DNA of 6,007 nucleotides from Nocardioidaceae bacterium (GTDB taxonomy: Bacteria; Actinomycetota; Actinomycetes; Propionibacteriales; Nocardioidaceae): positions 1-6,007 of the forward strand of contig JACCSH010000087.1 of NCBI GenBank assembly GCA_013813125.1. Reading direction: 5' to 3'. Made by a program: the position numbers and the translations under genes. This document shows, piece by piece, positions 1 to 5,998 of this stretch. The first letter of the stretch is position 1. Every line of letters begins with the position of its first letter. The notes under the pieces are model-generated. The model had not been told where the DNA came from. It made no database searches and worked only from the letters and a program-made list of their open reading frames with translations.

Positions 1-303
1 ATCATCGTCGAGCGGGCACTGCGCACGGCAGTGGTGTGCCGAGACGCCTTCGGCAAGCTGCTTGCGGTCGGCTTGGGGACAGCGATGGCGCTGCAGGTCT
101 TCGTCGTGCTCGGTGGCGTGACGAGGCTGATCCCCTTGACCGGTCTGACTACGCCATTCCTCTCCTACGGCGGATCGTCCCTGCTGGCGAACTGGATCGT
201 GGTGGCACTCATCTTGCGCATCAGCGACCAGGCGCGCCGACCCGTCACAGAGGTCCACCTCCCCTCGCCTGACGAGCAGACACAGGTGGTGTCAGTGCGA
301 TGA
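1..303 (+). CDS. rodA: RodA/FtsW-family SEDS peptidoglycan glycosyltransferase, C-terminal part (5' end outside window)
   Basis: The reading frame is open from base 1, and the first 10 codons lie upstream of the first in-window start-like codon (GTG at 31), so this is the 3' end of a longer gene. The 100 visible residues contain a hydrophobic span at about 20-41, then [20 protein letters not shown] (46-65), the hallmark C-terminal SEDS block, which runs into a last membrane span. A polar tail of about 25 residues follows and should be cytoplasmic. SEDS proteins polymerise lipid II into glycan strands together with a class B PBP, and pbpA lies immediately downstream as expected for such a pair. 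The catalytic Asp loop lies upstream and cannot be checked. The name rodA follows the actinobacterial cluster (rodA-pbpA-pknB); an ftsW-like label is also used for this gene. The stop codon overlaps the pbpA start, which suggests translational coupling. Confidence 0.93.
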   Translation: MIVERALRTAVVCRDAFGKLLAVGLGTAMALQVFVVLGGVTRLIPLTGLTTPFLSYGGSSLLANWIVVALILRISDQARRPVTEVHLPSPDEQTQVVSVR

Positions 304-1757
304 ACCGGCCCATCCGTGTTCTCGCCATCGGCTGCATGGTGCTGTTCGGCCTGTTGCTGCTCAACGTCAACTACGTGCAGGTCCTGCAGGCTGACGAGCT
401 CAATGACCGAGACCGCAACAAGCGGGCCCGCGATGCTGAGTGCTCACGCGAGCGTGGCCCGATTCTCGTCGACGGTGAGACGGTCGCGCGCAGCGTTCCC
501 TCGGGCGACGATCTCAAGTTCCTCCGCCAATACCCCGAACCGCAGCTGTACGCGCCGGTCACAGGCTTCTTCTCGTGCATCTTTGGCACGAGTGCGGCCG
601 AGAACACCGAAAACTCCATCCTCTCAGGCAGCGACCCCAGCCTGTTCGTCAACAGGGTCATCGACATGGTCGGCAACGAGCAACCCCAGGGTGGCAGCGT
701 CCTGTTGACCATCGACCCCAAGGCTCAACGGGCTGCGTATGACGGTCTACAGGCCCTGCCTGGTGAAACCCGAGGCGCTGTGGTGGCTCTGGAGCCGTCG
801 ACCGGGGCGATTTTGGCGATGGTGTCCACGCCTACGTACGACCCCAACCGACTCGCCACACATGACGCTGCCGAGGCCCAGGAAGCCTGGAACCAACTCA
901 ACGACAGCGAGGCCAAGGTGATGCTCAACCGCTCCACTCAAGAGATCTATCCTCCCGGATCGACATTCAAGCTGGTCACCGCCGCGGCAGCCCTCAGCAA
1001 CGGCTACACCCCCGACACCATCGTCAAGGGGGGCACCCGCTTGGATCTGCCTCAAACTGAGTCAGATCTGAAGAACCAAAACGGCTCTGACTGCGGAGGC
1101 GAGAAGATCACCCTGACCCAGGCATTGGCCGTCTCGTGCAACGTCACGTTCGGGTCCCTGGGCCTCAAGCTGGGCGCCGAAACCCTCCAACAGCAGGCTG
1201 AGCAGTTCGGGTTCAACGAAGACATCATCGACGAACTTCCCTCCGGTGAGAGCCGTTTCCCCGCCGACATCGACGAGCCGAGCACGGCGTTCTCGGCGAT
1301 CGGGCAGTTCGATGTGGCGGCCTCCCCCTTGCAGATGGCGATGGTGTCGGCCGGAATCGCCAACGGCGGGGCCGTGATGCGACCCTATGTCATTCAACGG
1401 GTCCGCTCTCCCGACCTCGATGTCTTGGAGGAGGCCGAGGCCGAGGTGCTGCATCAGGCGGTCGCTGAGTCGGTCGCCGACGACCTGACCGAGATGATGG
1501 TGACAGTCGTCGAGCGTGGCACCGGCGATCAAGCAGCCATCCCCGGCGTGCCGGTGGCTGGCAAAACCGGAACTGCCAACTCCAGCGTCAACCGGTCGCC
1601 CTACGCCTGGATGGTCACCTTTGCTCCCGCGGATGCACCCAAGGTCGCGGTCGCGGTGCTCGTCGAACAGACAGATGTCGAGCGCGAGGACATCTCCGGT
1701 GGTGGTCTGGCTGGACCCATTGCGGCCGACGTGATGAGGGCGGTGCTCGAGGGGTGA
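300..1757 (+). CDS. pbpA: Class B penicillin-binding protein, D,D-transpeptidase PbpA
   Basis: The product has 485 residues, close to the roughly 490 of mycobacterial PbpA. A single N-terminal signal anchor (about 5-29) places the rest outside the membrane. A PBP-dimerisation-like region (about 30-130) precedes the transpeptidase domain (about 155-482). All three active-site motifs are present: STFK at 221-224 (nucleophile Ser221), SCN at 279-281, and KTG at 422-424 followed by TAN. The enzyme cross-links stem peptides in new peptidoglycan and pairs with the SEDS polymerase upstream. The ATG at 300 overlaps the rodA stop by four bases (ATGA), and an AGGTGG stretch at 284-289 could be its ribosome site, although the 10-base spacing is long. 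PknB-type kinases phosphorylate PbpA in mycobacteria, and pknB follows 34 bases downstream. Extracytoplasmic cysteines at 48, 93 and 265 are a small oddity. The SCN motif contributes a further cysteine at 280. Confidence 0.96.
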   Translation: MNRPIRVLAIGCMVLFGLLLLNVNYVQVLQADELNDRDRNKRARDAECSRERGPILVDGETVARSVPSGDDLKFLRQYPEPQLYAPVTGFFSCIFGTSAAENTENSILSGSDPSLFVNRVIDMVGNEQPQGGSVLLTIDPKAQRAAYDGLQALPGETRGAVVALEPSTGAILAMVSTPTYDPNRLATHDAAEAQEAWNQLNDSEAKVMLNRSTQEIYPPGSTFKLVTAAAALSNGYTPDTIVKGGTRLDLPQTESDLKNQNGSDCGGEKITLTQALAVSCNVTFGSLGLKLGAETLQQQAEQFGFNEDIIDELPSGESRFPADIDEPSTAFSAIGQFDVAASPLQMAMVSAGIANGGAVMRPYVIQRVRSPDLDVLEEAEAEVLHQAVAESVADDLTEMMVTVVERGTGDQAAIPGVPVAGKTGTANSSVNRSPYAWMVTFAPADAPKVAVAVLVEQTDVEREDISGGGLAGPIAADVMRAVLEG

Positions 1758-1779
1758 GAAGACTGAGCAGCTGGGCAGC

Positions 1780-1784
1780 GAAGG
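1780..1784 (+). promoter_or_regulatory. Ribosome binding site of pknB
   Basis: GAAGG lies 7 bases before the GTG at 1792 and 13 before the in-frame ATG at 1798. It therefore favours the GTG start, which adds two residues to the protein. It falls in the 34-base pbpA-pknB gap, where I see no promoter or terminator, consistent with one transcript. Confidence 0.6.
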
Positions 1785-1791
1785 TCGACTC

Positions 1792-3705
1792 GTGAGCATG
1801 GAACCCAACACGATCGGCGGCGGGCGCTACGAGATGTCCGGCCTGCTCGGGCGCGGCGGAATGGCCGAGGTGCGCAAGGCCCGCGACCTGCGGCTTGGCC
1901 GTCCGGTCGCCATCAAGCGTCTGAGGGTGGATCTGGCTAGCGATCCGACCTTCCAAACCCGCTTCAGCCGTGAGGCGCAATCTGCCGCCTCCCTGAACCA
2001 CCCAGCGATCGTCGCTGTCTACGACACGGGTGAGGAGCCGACGGCCGACGGCAGCGGCCTGCTGCTGCCCTACATCGTCATGGAGTACGTCGAGGGGCGC
2101 ACCTTGCGCGACATCTTGCGTGAAGGCCGCAGGATCTTGCCGCAGCGTGCTCTGGAAATCACCGGGTCGGTTCTCGACGCACTCGACTACAGCCACCGCG
2201 CAGGCATCGTGCACCGCGACATCAAACCCGCGAACGTGATGCTGACTCCAGCAGGCGACGTCAAGGTGATGGACTTCGGCATCGCCCGCGCGATCGCCGA
2301 CGCCTCCTCGTCATTGACGCAGACAGCCGCGGTAGTGGGGACAGCGCAATATCTTTCCCCCGAGCAAGCCCGCGGTGAGCAGGTCGACGCGCGCAGCGAC
2401 CTCTACTCGACCGGCTGCTTGTTGTACGAGCTGCTGACCGGCCGTCCACCGTTCGTCGGCGACTCCCCCATCTCGGTGGCCTATCAGCACGTTCGCGAGG
2501 AACCTCGCCCGCCGTCCGCCATCGATCCCGAGATCACGCCGACCATCGACGCGATCACGCTCAAGGCACTGTCGAAGTCGGTGGACGAGCGTTACCAGAG
2601 CGCAGCACAGATGCGCGCAGACATCGACAGGGCCCTCGAAGGGCGCGAGGTGCTCGCACCAGTGGCCGCGGTCGCCTCCACAGCACTTCAGACCGAGCAT
2701 CACCTCGCGCCAGTCCCTGTCGAGTCCCGCCCACAGACAACCGCTCTGACTGCTGTGGGTTCTCACCGAGAGGATTCGCCACCGCGTCGTCGTACCGGTC
2801 TCTGGCTGGCATTGGCGGTACTGCTGGCCCTCGTCATCGCCTCCCTCGTCGTGATACCTCGTCTGGTGGGTGGGGCAGATGTCGAGCAAGTGGAGGTTCC
2901 CTCGCTGGTCAATCTCACAGTGCCTGCCGCCCGCGAAGAACTGGAAGACGTGGGGCTCGAGCTTGGTGAGACCAGTCCTGCCAGCAGCCCCAGCGTCGAG
3001 AAGGGGCTGGTGCTGCGGCAAAGTGTCGACTCCGGCGAGCTTGTCGACGAAGGCAGTGAAGTAGACGTCACGGTATCGGCGGGTGCCGACACCGAGGTCG
3101 TGCCGCCAGTGTCCGGTCTGACCCTCGAGCAGGCGACGGCGGAGCTCGAAGCGCTTGAGTTCGTCGTGAATCCGGTCGAGGAGGAAGGGAGCGCCGAGCG
3201 GCGAGGCGAGGTGACCCGCACCGACCCCCCCGAGGGCAGCAGCCAACCGATTGGTAGTGAGGTGACGGTCTACTACGCCGCCGGCCTCGAGCGCGTCCCT
3301 GACGTAGTCGGTGAGACCGAAGCTGAAGCAGTCGCGATCCTCGATGCCGCGGGCTTCGACCCGGTCTCATCGGACATCGCGTCAGACGAAGAACTCGGAG
3401 TCGTGACCAAGCAGACACCACGCGCCGACGCCCGACGCGTCGCTGGTAGCTCCGTTGTCATTTACGTATCGCTCGGTCCAGCCGAAACGCCCACTCCTAC
3501 TGTGACCGTCACCCCCACACTGACAGAGCCCACCGAAACAGAGCCGACGGAAACGGAGCCCACCGAGACCGAGACCACGGAGACCGAGCCGACCGCCACC
3601 AAGACCAAGTCGGCCAAACCTCCCAAGCCGCCGAAGCCACAGGCGACGCAAGCGCTGCCACCGAAGGATGCGCCGCCCTCTTCCAGGCCGATCCGGAATC
3701 GCTGA
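1792..3705 (+). CDS. pknB: Ser/Thr protein kinase PknB with three PASTA domains
   Basis: This 637-residue transmembrane kinase has a cytoplasmic Hanks-type domain (about 13-283) with every key element: glycine loop LGRGGMAEV (19-27), Lys42 in AIK, Glu61, HRDIKPAN (141-148, catalytic Asp143), DFG (161-163) and SPE (189-191). TQT at 176-178 in the activation loop matches the pair of autophosphorylated threonines in M. tuberculosis PknB. After a juxtamembrane linker and RRR (332-334) comes one membrane span (about 336-355). Three PASTA repeats then lie outside the membrane (about 365-431, 433-498 and 499-562); the M. tuberculosis protein has four. A Thr/Glu/Pro then Lys/Pro tail fills 563-637. 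PASTA domains bind muropeptides or lipid II, so the kinase likely links wall status to division. The GTG at 1792 is chosen because GAAGG (1780-1784) sits 7 bases upstream; ATG 1798 would be 13 away. It is probably co-transcribed with pbpA. Confidence 0.96.
   Translation: MSMEPNTIGGGRYEMSGLLGRGGMAEVRKARDLRLGRPVAIKRLRVDLASDPTFQTRFSREAQSAASLNHPAIVAVYDTGEEPTADGSGLLLPYIVMEYVEGRTLRDILREGRRILPQRALEITGSVLDALDYSHRAGIVHRDIKPANVMLTPAGDVKVMDFGIARAIADASSSLTQTAAVVGTAQYLSPEQARGEQVDARSDLYSTGCLLYELLTGRPPFVGDSPISVAYQHVREEPRPPSAIDPEITPTIDAITLKALSKSVDERYQSAAQMRADIDRALEGREVLAPVAAVASTALQTEHHLAPVPVESRPQTTALTAVGSHREDSPPRRRTGLWLALAVLLALVIASLVVIPRLVGGADVEQVEVPSLVNLTVPAAREELEDVGLELGETSPASSPSVEKGLVLRQSVDSGELVDEGSEVDVTVSAGADTEVVPPVSGLTLEQATAELEALEFVVNPVEEEGSAERRGEVTRTDPPEGSSQPIGSEVTVYYAAGLERVPDVVGETEAEAVAILDAAGFDPVSSDIASDEELGVVTKQTPRADARRVAGSSVVIYVSLGPAETPTPTVTVTPTLTEPTETEPTETEPTETETTETEPTATKTKSAKPPKPPKPQATQALPPKDAPPSSRPIRNR
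3523..3594 (+). repeat. Degenerate Thr-Glu-Pro repeat in the PknB C-terminal tail
   Basis: Codons 578-601 of pknB encode imperfect copies of a TEPTE unit. Synonymous codons vary between copies (GAG/GAA, ACA/ACC/ACG, CCC/CCG). This suggests that the protein repeat is kept by selection or is old, and is not a fresh DNA slippage product. The stretch is predicted to be disordered and extracytoplasmic, just after the last PASTA domain, and is followed by a Lys/Pro-rich segment (about 603-617). Confidence 0.8.
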
Positions 3706-3747
3706 CCGCTAGGCATGGCCCCACGGCGGCCCTGTACGGCGGTCCAG

Positions 3748-4608
3748 CTAGGGCAGTCGTGCTGGCTGCGCGTAGCTGAGCTCGAGCGGCGAAGAGAACG
3801 CAGGCAGTCGGAGCCTCTCGGAGCGTCGAAGCGACCAGCCGATGTTGTAAGGGTCGGCCTCGTACTGGCGGTAGCTCTGCACGGCCGGTGACGCCTTCAA
3901 GGCGTCGTACATGGTCCTCGGGTTGCCTACCGCCATGACGCGATAAGGCGGCGAGTAGGGCACCCCTTGCAGTACGACGGTGTTGCCGACGCATTTGATG
4001 CCGGTGGTTGAGATGATTCGCTGGCCCTGCAGGCTGATGCCGACAGCGCCGCCTGCCCACAGAGCGTTGACGACCGCTTGGATGTCTTGTTGGTGCACAA
4101 TCCGCAGATTGGGGTCCACTCCTGACGGAACCTCGTCGTCGCGCGGGGCGTCGTCGAGAGCCACGATGAGCCCGCTGCCCGACAGGGGCCGCAAGCCGGC
4201 CGGCCCCTCCAGTCGGCGTAGCCGCCCCATGACGTCTTCGACCTTTGCGCCGCCGACTTGGGCTCCTAGGGTCTCCACCTCGGACTGCAGTTGGCGCAGG
4301 GACGACTGAATTTCCTCGACTCGGTTGCGCTGTTGACTGACCAACCCGCTCAGGTCCGTGTGGCGACCGGGGCGCAAATCCGTGCCGCGGGCGTTGATCA
4401 TCGACGTCGTCGCCAGCAGACCCGCGCAGCCGGCCGCCACCAAGGTGTTGACGCGCCATCCGGTCGAGCCTGCAGCGCCCGGAGTTCTACGTATCCACCT
4501 GCGCGCTCGATCTGGCCAAGTGGGCCGACCAGCCGCCTTGTGCGGGTGGCTTTCCAACGGATCTCCTCCAACTTGGGCGCCGCTTGGCGCCTGCAGCGGC
4601 GACAGCAC
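3748..4608 (-). CDS. DUF881-family membrane-anchored protein of unknown function
   Basis: The 286-residue product has a long basic and Pro-rich N-terminal region (1-50) that is probably cytoplasmic. One membrane span follows (about 52-72), then a probable coiled coil (about 87-117), and then the DUF881 domain (to about 280). Recognisable family stretches are DPNLRIVHQQDIQAVVNALW (165-184), GAVGISLQGQRI (187-198) and the VLQGVPYSPPYRVMAVGNP region (212-230). The layout, a membrane anchor with a coiled coil, resembles division and wall-assembly proteins, but the biochemical role is not established. As I recall, a DUF881 gene (Rv0012) sits beside crgA in M. tuberculosis, in the same divergent arrangement. 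The GTG start at 4608 is supported by AAGG (minus strand, 4618-4615) with 6-base spacing. The next in-frame Met (70) lies in the membrane span and is not a credible start. The gene converges on pknB with only 42 bases between the stops. Confidence 0.88.
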   Translation of the reverse strand: MLSPLQAPSGAQVGGDPLESHPHKAAGRPTWPDRARRWIRRTPGAAGSTGWRVNTLVAAGCAGLLATTSMINARGTDLRPGRHTDLSGLVSQQRNRVEEIQSSLRQLQSEVETLGAQVGGAKVEDVMGRLRRLEGPAGLRPLSGSGLIVALDDAPRDDEVPSGVDPNLRIVHQQDIQAVVNALWAGGAVGISLQGQRIISTTGIKCVGNTVVLQGVPYSPPYRVMAVGNPRTMYDALKASPAVQSYRQYEADPYNIGWSLRRSERLRLPAFSSPLELSYAQPARLP

Positions 4609-4614
4609 CAGTCG

Positions 4615-4618
4615 CCTT
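4615..4618 (-). promoter_or_regulatory. Ribosome binding site of the DUF881 gene
   Basis: On the minus strand AAGG lies 6 bases before the GTG at 4608. It is the only good purine-rich site near the start, so it supports this codon choice. Confidence 0.55.
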
Positions 4619-4624
4619 ACCGGC

Positions 4625-4635
4625 TAGGCTAGCCT
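4625..4635. promoter_or_regulatory. Possible promoter or operator element between the divergent DUF881 gene and crgA
   Basis: The 55-base divergent gap contains TAGGCT (4625-4630), a good match to actinobacterial -10 hexamers (TAnnnT). It would start crgA transcription near 4637 and leave a short leader containing the AGGAG site. The overlapping AGGCTAGCCT (4626-4635) is a perfect 10-bp palindrome, so a TAGCCT -10-like hexamer is also present on each strand. I see no convincing -35; the closest is GCGACA (4599-4604), with a 20-base spacer to TAGGCT. The exact promoters are inferred. Confidence 0.35.
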
Positions 4636-4653
4636 GCGCAAGTCCGAGCCTTC

Positions 4654-4658
4654 AGGAG
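4654..4658 (+). promoter_or_regulatory. Ribosome binding site that fixes the crgA start
   Basis: AGGAG ends at 4658 and lies 5 bases before the GTG at 4664. An upstream in-frame GTG at 4658 overlaps this site itself, so it cannot use it. The site therefore decides in favour of 4664. Confidence 0.75.
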
Positions 4659-4663
4659 TGAAC

Positions 4664-4915
4664 GTGCCCGAGTCCCGTCCGCGTAAGAAGAGTGTCTACA
4701 CCGCACCTGCAACCAGCAAGGCTCCTCGCAGAGTGGGCGGTGGGCGGTGGGTCGCGCCGGTGATGGTCGCGTGCTGGTTGCTCGGGCTGCTCTGGATAGT
4801 GGTCCATTACCTTGCCCCCGACCTCAAATACCTGTCTGAGCTGGGCAACTGGAACCTGCTGGTGGGAATGGGGTTCATCGCACTCGGCTTCGTCTTCGCC
4901 ACCAAATGGGAGTGA
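4664..4915 (+). CDS. crgA: Cell division protein CrgA
   Basis: The 83-residue product starts MPESRPRKKSVYTAP, which closely resembles the conserved CrgA opening (MPxSRxRKKxxYT). A basic cytoplasmic N-terminus (1-28) is followed by two membrane spans (about 30-50 and 64-79) and a short end, KWE. The motif LGNWN (60-64) before the second span is typical of the family. CrgA restrains or delays Z-ring activity in Streptomyces, and in mycobacteria it bridges FtsZ, FtsQ, FtsI and CwsA at the septum. The length matches Streptomyces CrgA (about 84). The GTG at 4664 is chosen over GTG 4658 because the AGGAG at 4654-4658 serves it and because the protein then begins MPES as in relatives. The gene is divergent from the DUF881 gene and convergent with the rhomboid gene. 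Confidence 0.95.
   Translation: MPESRPRKKSVYTAPATSKAPRRVGGGRWVAPVMVACWLLGLLWIVVHYLAPDLKYLSELGNWNLLVGMGFIALGFVFATKWE
4735..4751 (+). repeat. Short G-rich tandem repeat in crgA
   Basis: GGGCGGT occurs twice in exact tandem and is followed by a further GGG. It encodes the Gly-Gly-Gly-Arg-Trp stretch just before the first membrane span. There are five G runs of two or three bases, enough for a two-layer but not a classical three-layer G-quadruplex. Coding constraint may be the whole explanation. Confidence 0.5.
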
Positions 4916-4987
4916 GCTGTATGAGTTCACTTGGCTCGTCGGCCGCCGGCGGAGGATCCGATCTGTTTTGGAGCTCAGCGCGACTCC

Positions 4988-5000
4988 CCGGCTGAGCCGG
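4988..5000 (+). terminator. Possible weak terminator hairpin after crgA
   Basis: CCGGCTGAGCCGG is a perfect inverted repeat of 6-base arms around one base. It can fold as a 5-bp GC stem with a TGA loop. TTCTT follows directly (5001-5005), a poor U-tract. It lies 72 bases after the crgA stop in the convergent gap. The short stem and weak tract make intrinsic termination uncertain. Confidence 0.3.
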
Positions 5001-5037
5001 TTCTTCCGGCGTTCATCGCGAATCAACCCGCTGGACT

Positions 5038-5049
5038 TACAGCGCTGTA
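5038..5049. repeat. 12-bp perfect palindrome, candidate operator
   Basis: TACAGCGCTGTA reads the same on both strands without a spacer. It sits in the convergent crgA-rhomboid gap, one base before the first DnaA-box-like 9-mer. A dimeric DNA-binding protein could recognise it, but I do not match it to a known operator. It is not a parS site. Confidence 0.5.
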
Positions 5050-5050
5050 G

Positions 5051-5082
5051 TTCTCCACATGAGTTATCCCCAGTGTGGACAA
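5051..5082. promoter_or_regulatory. Cluster of three DnaA-box-like 9-mers
   Basis: Three sites lie within 32 bases: TTCTCCACA (+, 5051-5059), TTATCCCCA (+, 5064-5072) and TTGTCCACA (-, 5082-5074). The third is a perfect match to the actinobacterial DnaA box. The first fits the degenerate Streptomyces consensus, and the second differs from TTATCCACA at one base. The outer two face each other and so create a dyad. Neither neighbouring gene starts here, so the cluster is better read as a possible DnaA titration or modulation site than as a promoter control. The location agrees with the origin-proximal position of this gene cluster in relatives, but this is not proof of an origin, and no AT-rich unwinding element is visible. 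Confidence 0.5.
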
Positions 5083-5116
5083 CCTCGCCGGGGGCAAAGA
5101 ACCGCAAGCCGTGCCT

Positions 5117-5998
5117 TCAGGCAGTGAGGGAAGCAGTGCGCAGAGCGACAAGACCGACGCAGGCGACCGCGAGAACCACCAAGATCGCGATGTGCAGGGG
5201 TAGGCGTCGGGAGCGAGGCGCATAGGCAAAGACGGCGCCCACCGCCAGGCCGGCGGCCAGACCGCCGAGATGCGCTTGCCAAGAGATGTTCGGCAACGCG
5301 AACGTGATGGCCAGGTTGAGCCCCAGCAACACCAGCAGCTGGGACACATCGCGGCGTTGGCGCAGCAGCACAAAGAGCGAGGCCCCGAAAAGCCCGAAAA
5401 TTGACCCTGACGCCCCGAGCGAGTAGCTGCGGACGTCAGACAGCAAGTACACGCAAACCGAACCGGCTAGTCCGGCCAGCAGGTAGAGGCTGAGGTAGCG
5501 CCAGCGACCGAGCTGAGACTCCAGGAATGAGCCAAACAGCCACAGTGCATAGAGGTTGAAGGCGATGTGGATGAAACTGAAGTGGAGAAAGGTGGACGAC
5601 AGTAGTTGCCAGTAGGCCCCTTGGGCGACGCCGTCGACCGGCGGAAGATAGATCGACCCGTCAGGGATCAGCACCAGTTGTCGGCCGAACTCTCCCTGCA
5701 ACTTGCCCGTCGCATTCGCGATGATGAACGCCGCGACGTTGAGCGCGATGAGCACAAGCGTCACTGCGGCTGACCCCGACGTCACCCGCCCACCGAAGCT
5801 GGTCCGTACCTGCGGTGTCTGCGCTGCCCCCGCGCGCACACAGTCGGGGCATTGGAAACCCACCGAGGCTTGAGTCATGCAGTCGGGGCAAATCGGGCGG
5901 GCACAACGCTGACAGGAGATGTAGGTCTCTCGCTCCGGGTGGCGGTAGCAGTGTGGCACTGTCTCTGCCGCCGGCACCGGCGGTTCGATGCTGCTCAT
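5117..5998 (-). CDS. Rhomboid-family intramembrane serine protease with N-terminal zinc-binding region
   Basis: The 293-residue product has an N-terminal Cys/His-rich region (17-53) patterned CxxH, CxxC, CxxC, CxxC (C17, H20, C29, C32, C37, C40, C50, C53), a B-box-like double zinc site frequent in actinobacterial rhomboids. A linker follows and then about seven hydrophobic spans (roughly 77-94, 137-157, 168-186, 196-213, 219-235, 242-259 and 268-286). The catalytic dyad is visible: Ser197 in GASG (195-198) and His243 in AHLGG (242-246). HIAFN (144-148) supplies the second-span His and Asn of the oxyanion hole. The enzyme should cleave membrane protein substrates within the bilayer; its substrates are not known. 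The ATG at 5998 is the natural start, giving MSSIEPP before the zinc region, but only 9 upstream bases are in the window, so its ribosome site cannot be judged well. It converges on crgA. Confidence 0.94.
   Translation of the reverse strand: MSSIEPPVPAAETVPHCYRHPERETYISCQRCARPICPDCMTQASVGFQCPDCVRAGAAQTPQVRTSFGGRVTSGSAAVTLVLIALNVAAFIIANATGKLQGEFGRQLVLIPDGSIYLPPVDGVAQGAYWQLLSSTFLHFSFIHIAFNLYALWLFGSFLESQLGRWRYLSLYLLAGLAGSVCVYLLSDVRSYSLGASGSIFGLFGASLFVLLRQRRDVSQLLVLLGLNLAITFALPNISWQAHLGGLAAGLAVGAVFAYAPRSRRLPLHIAILVVLAVACVGLVALRTASLTA

Noticed and set aside
1044..1070. GATCTG and CAGATC arms forming an inverted repeat inside pbpA
   Set aside because: Six-base arms with a long loop within a coding region are expected by chance, and there is no context for regulation.
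1062..1811. 249-codon minus-strand reading frame opposite pbpA
   Set aside because: It lies wholly opposite a clear PBP with all active-site motifs. It has no recognisable domain, and long antisense frames are expected in GC-rich DNA.
2311..3246. 311-codon minus-strand frame opposite pknB
   Set aside because: It is opposite the kinase and PASTA domains, has no motif, and its His/Arg-rich composition is typical of an antisense shadow.
3509..4459. 316-codon minus-strand frame overlapping the DUF881 gene and the 3' end of pknB
   Set aside because: Its translation is Arg/Ala/Pro-rich with no family resemblance and conflicts with two well-supported genes. It is a shifted shadow of the DUF881 gene.
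4658..4663. Upstream in-frame GTG as crgA start, adding two residues
   Set aside because: It overlaps the AGGAG ribosome site, and the CrgA family begins at the MPxSR residue encoded from 4664.
4916..5116. Possible tRNA or other structured RNA gene in the crgA-rhomboid gap
   Set aside because: I found no acceptor-stem pairing, anticodon arm or standard T-arm sequence. The only structures are short inverted repeats.
5112..5123. TGCCT-TC-AGGCA inverted repeat over the rhomboid stop codon as a terminator
   Set aside because: The two-base spacer leaves a stem of only about 4 bp with a four-base loop, and no T-run follows on the minus strand.
5566..5574. Minus-strand TCATCCACA resembling a DnaA box
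   Set aside because: It is isolated, has one mismatch to TTATCCACA, and encodes the conserved rhomboid residues around His144, so coding constraint explains it.
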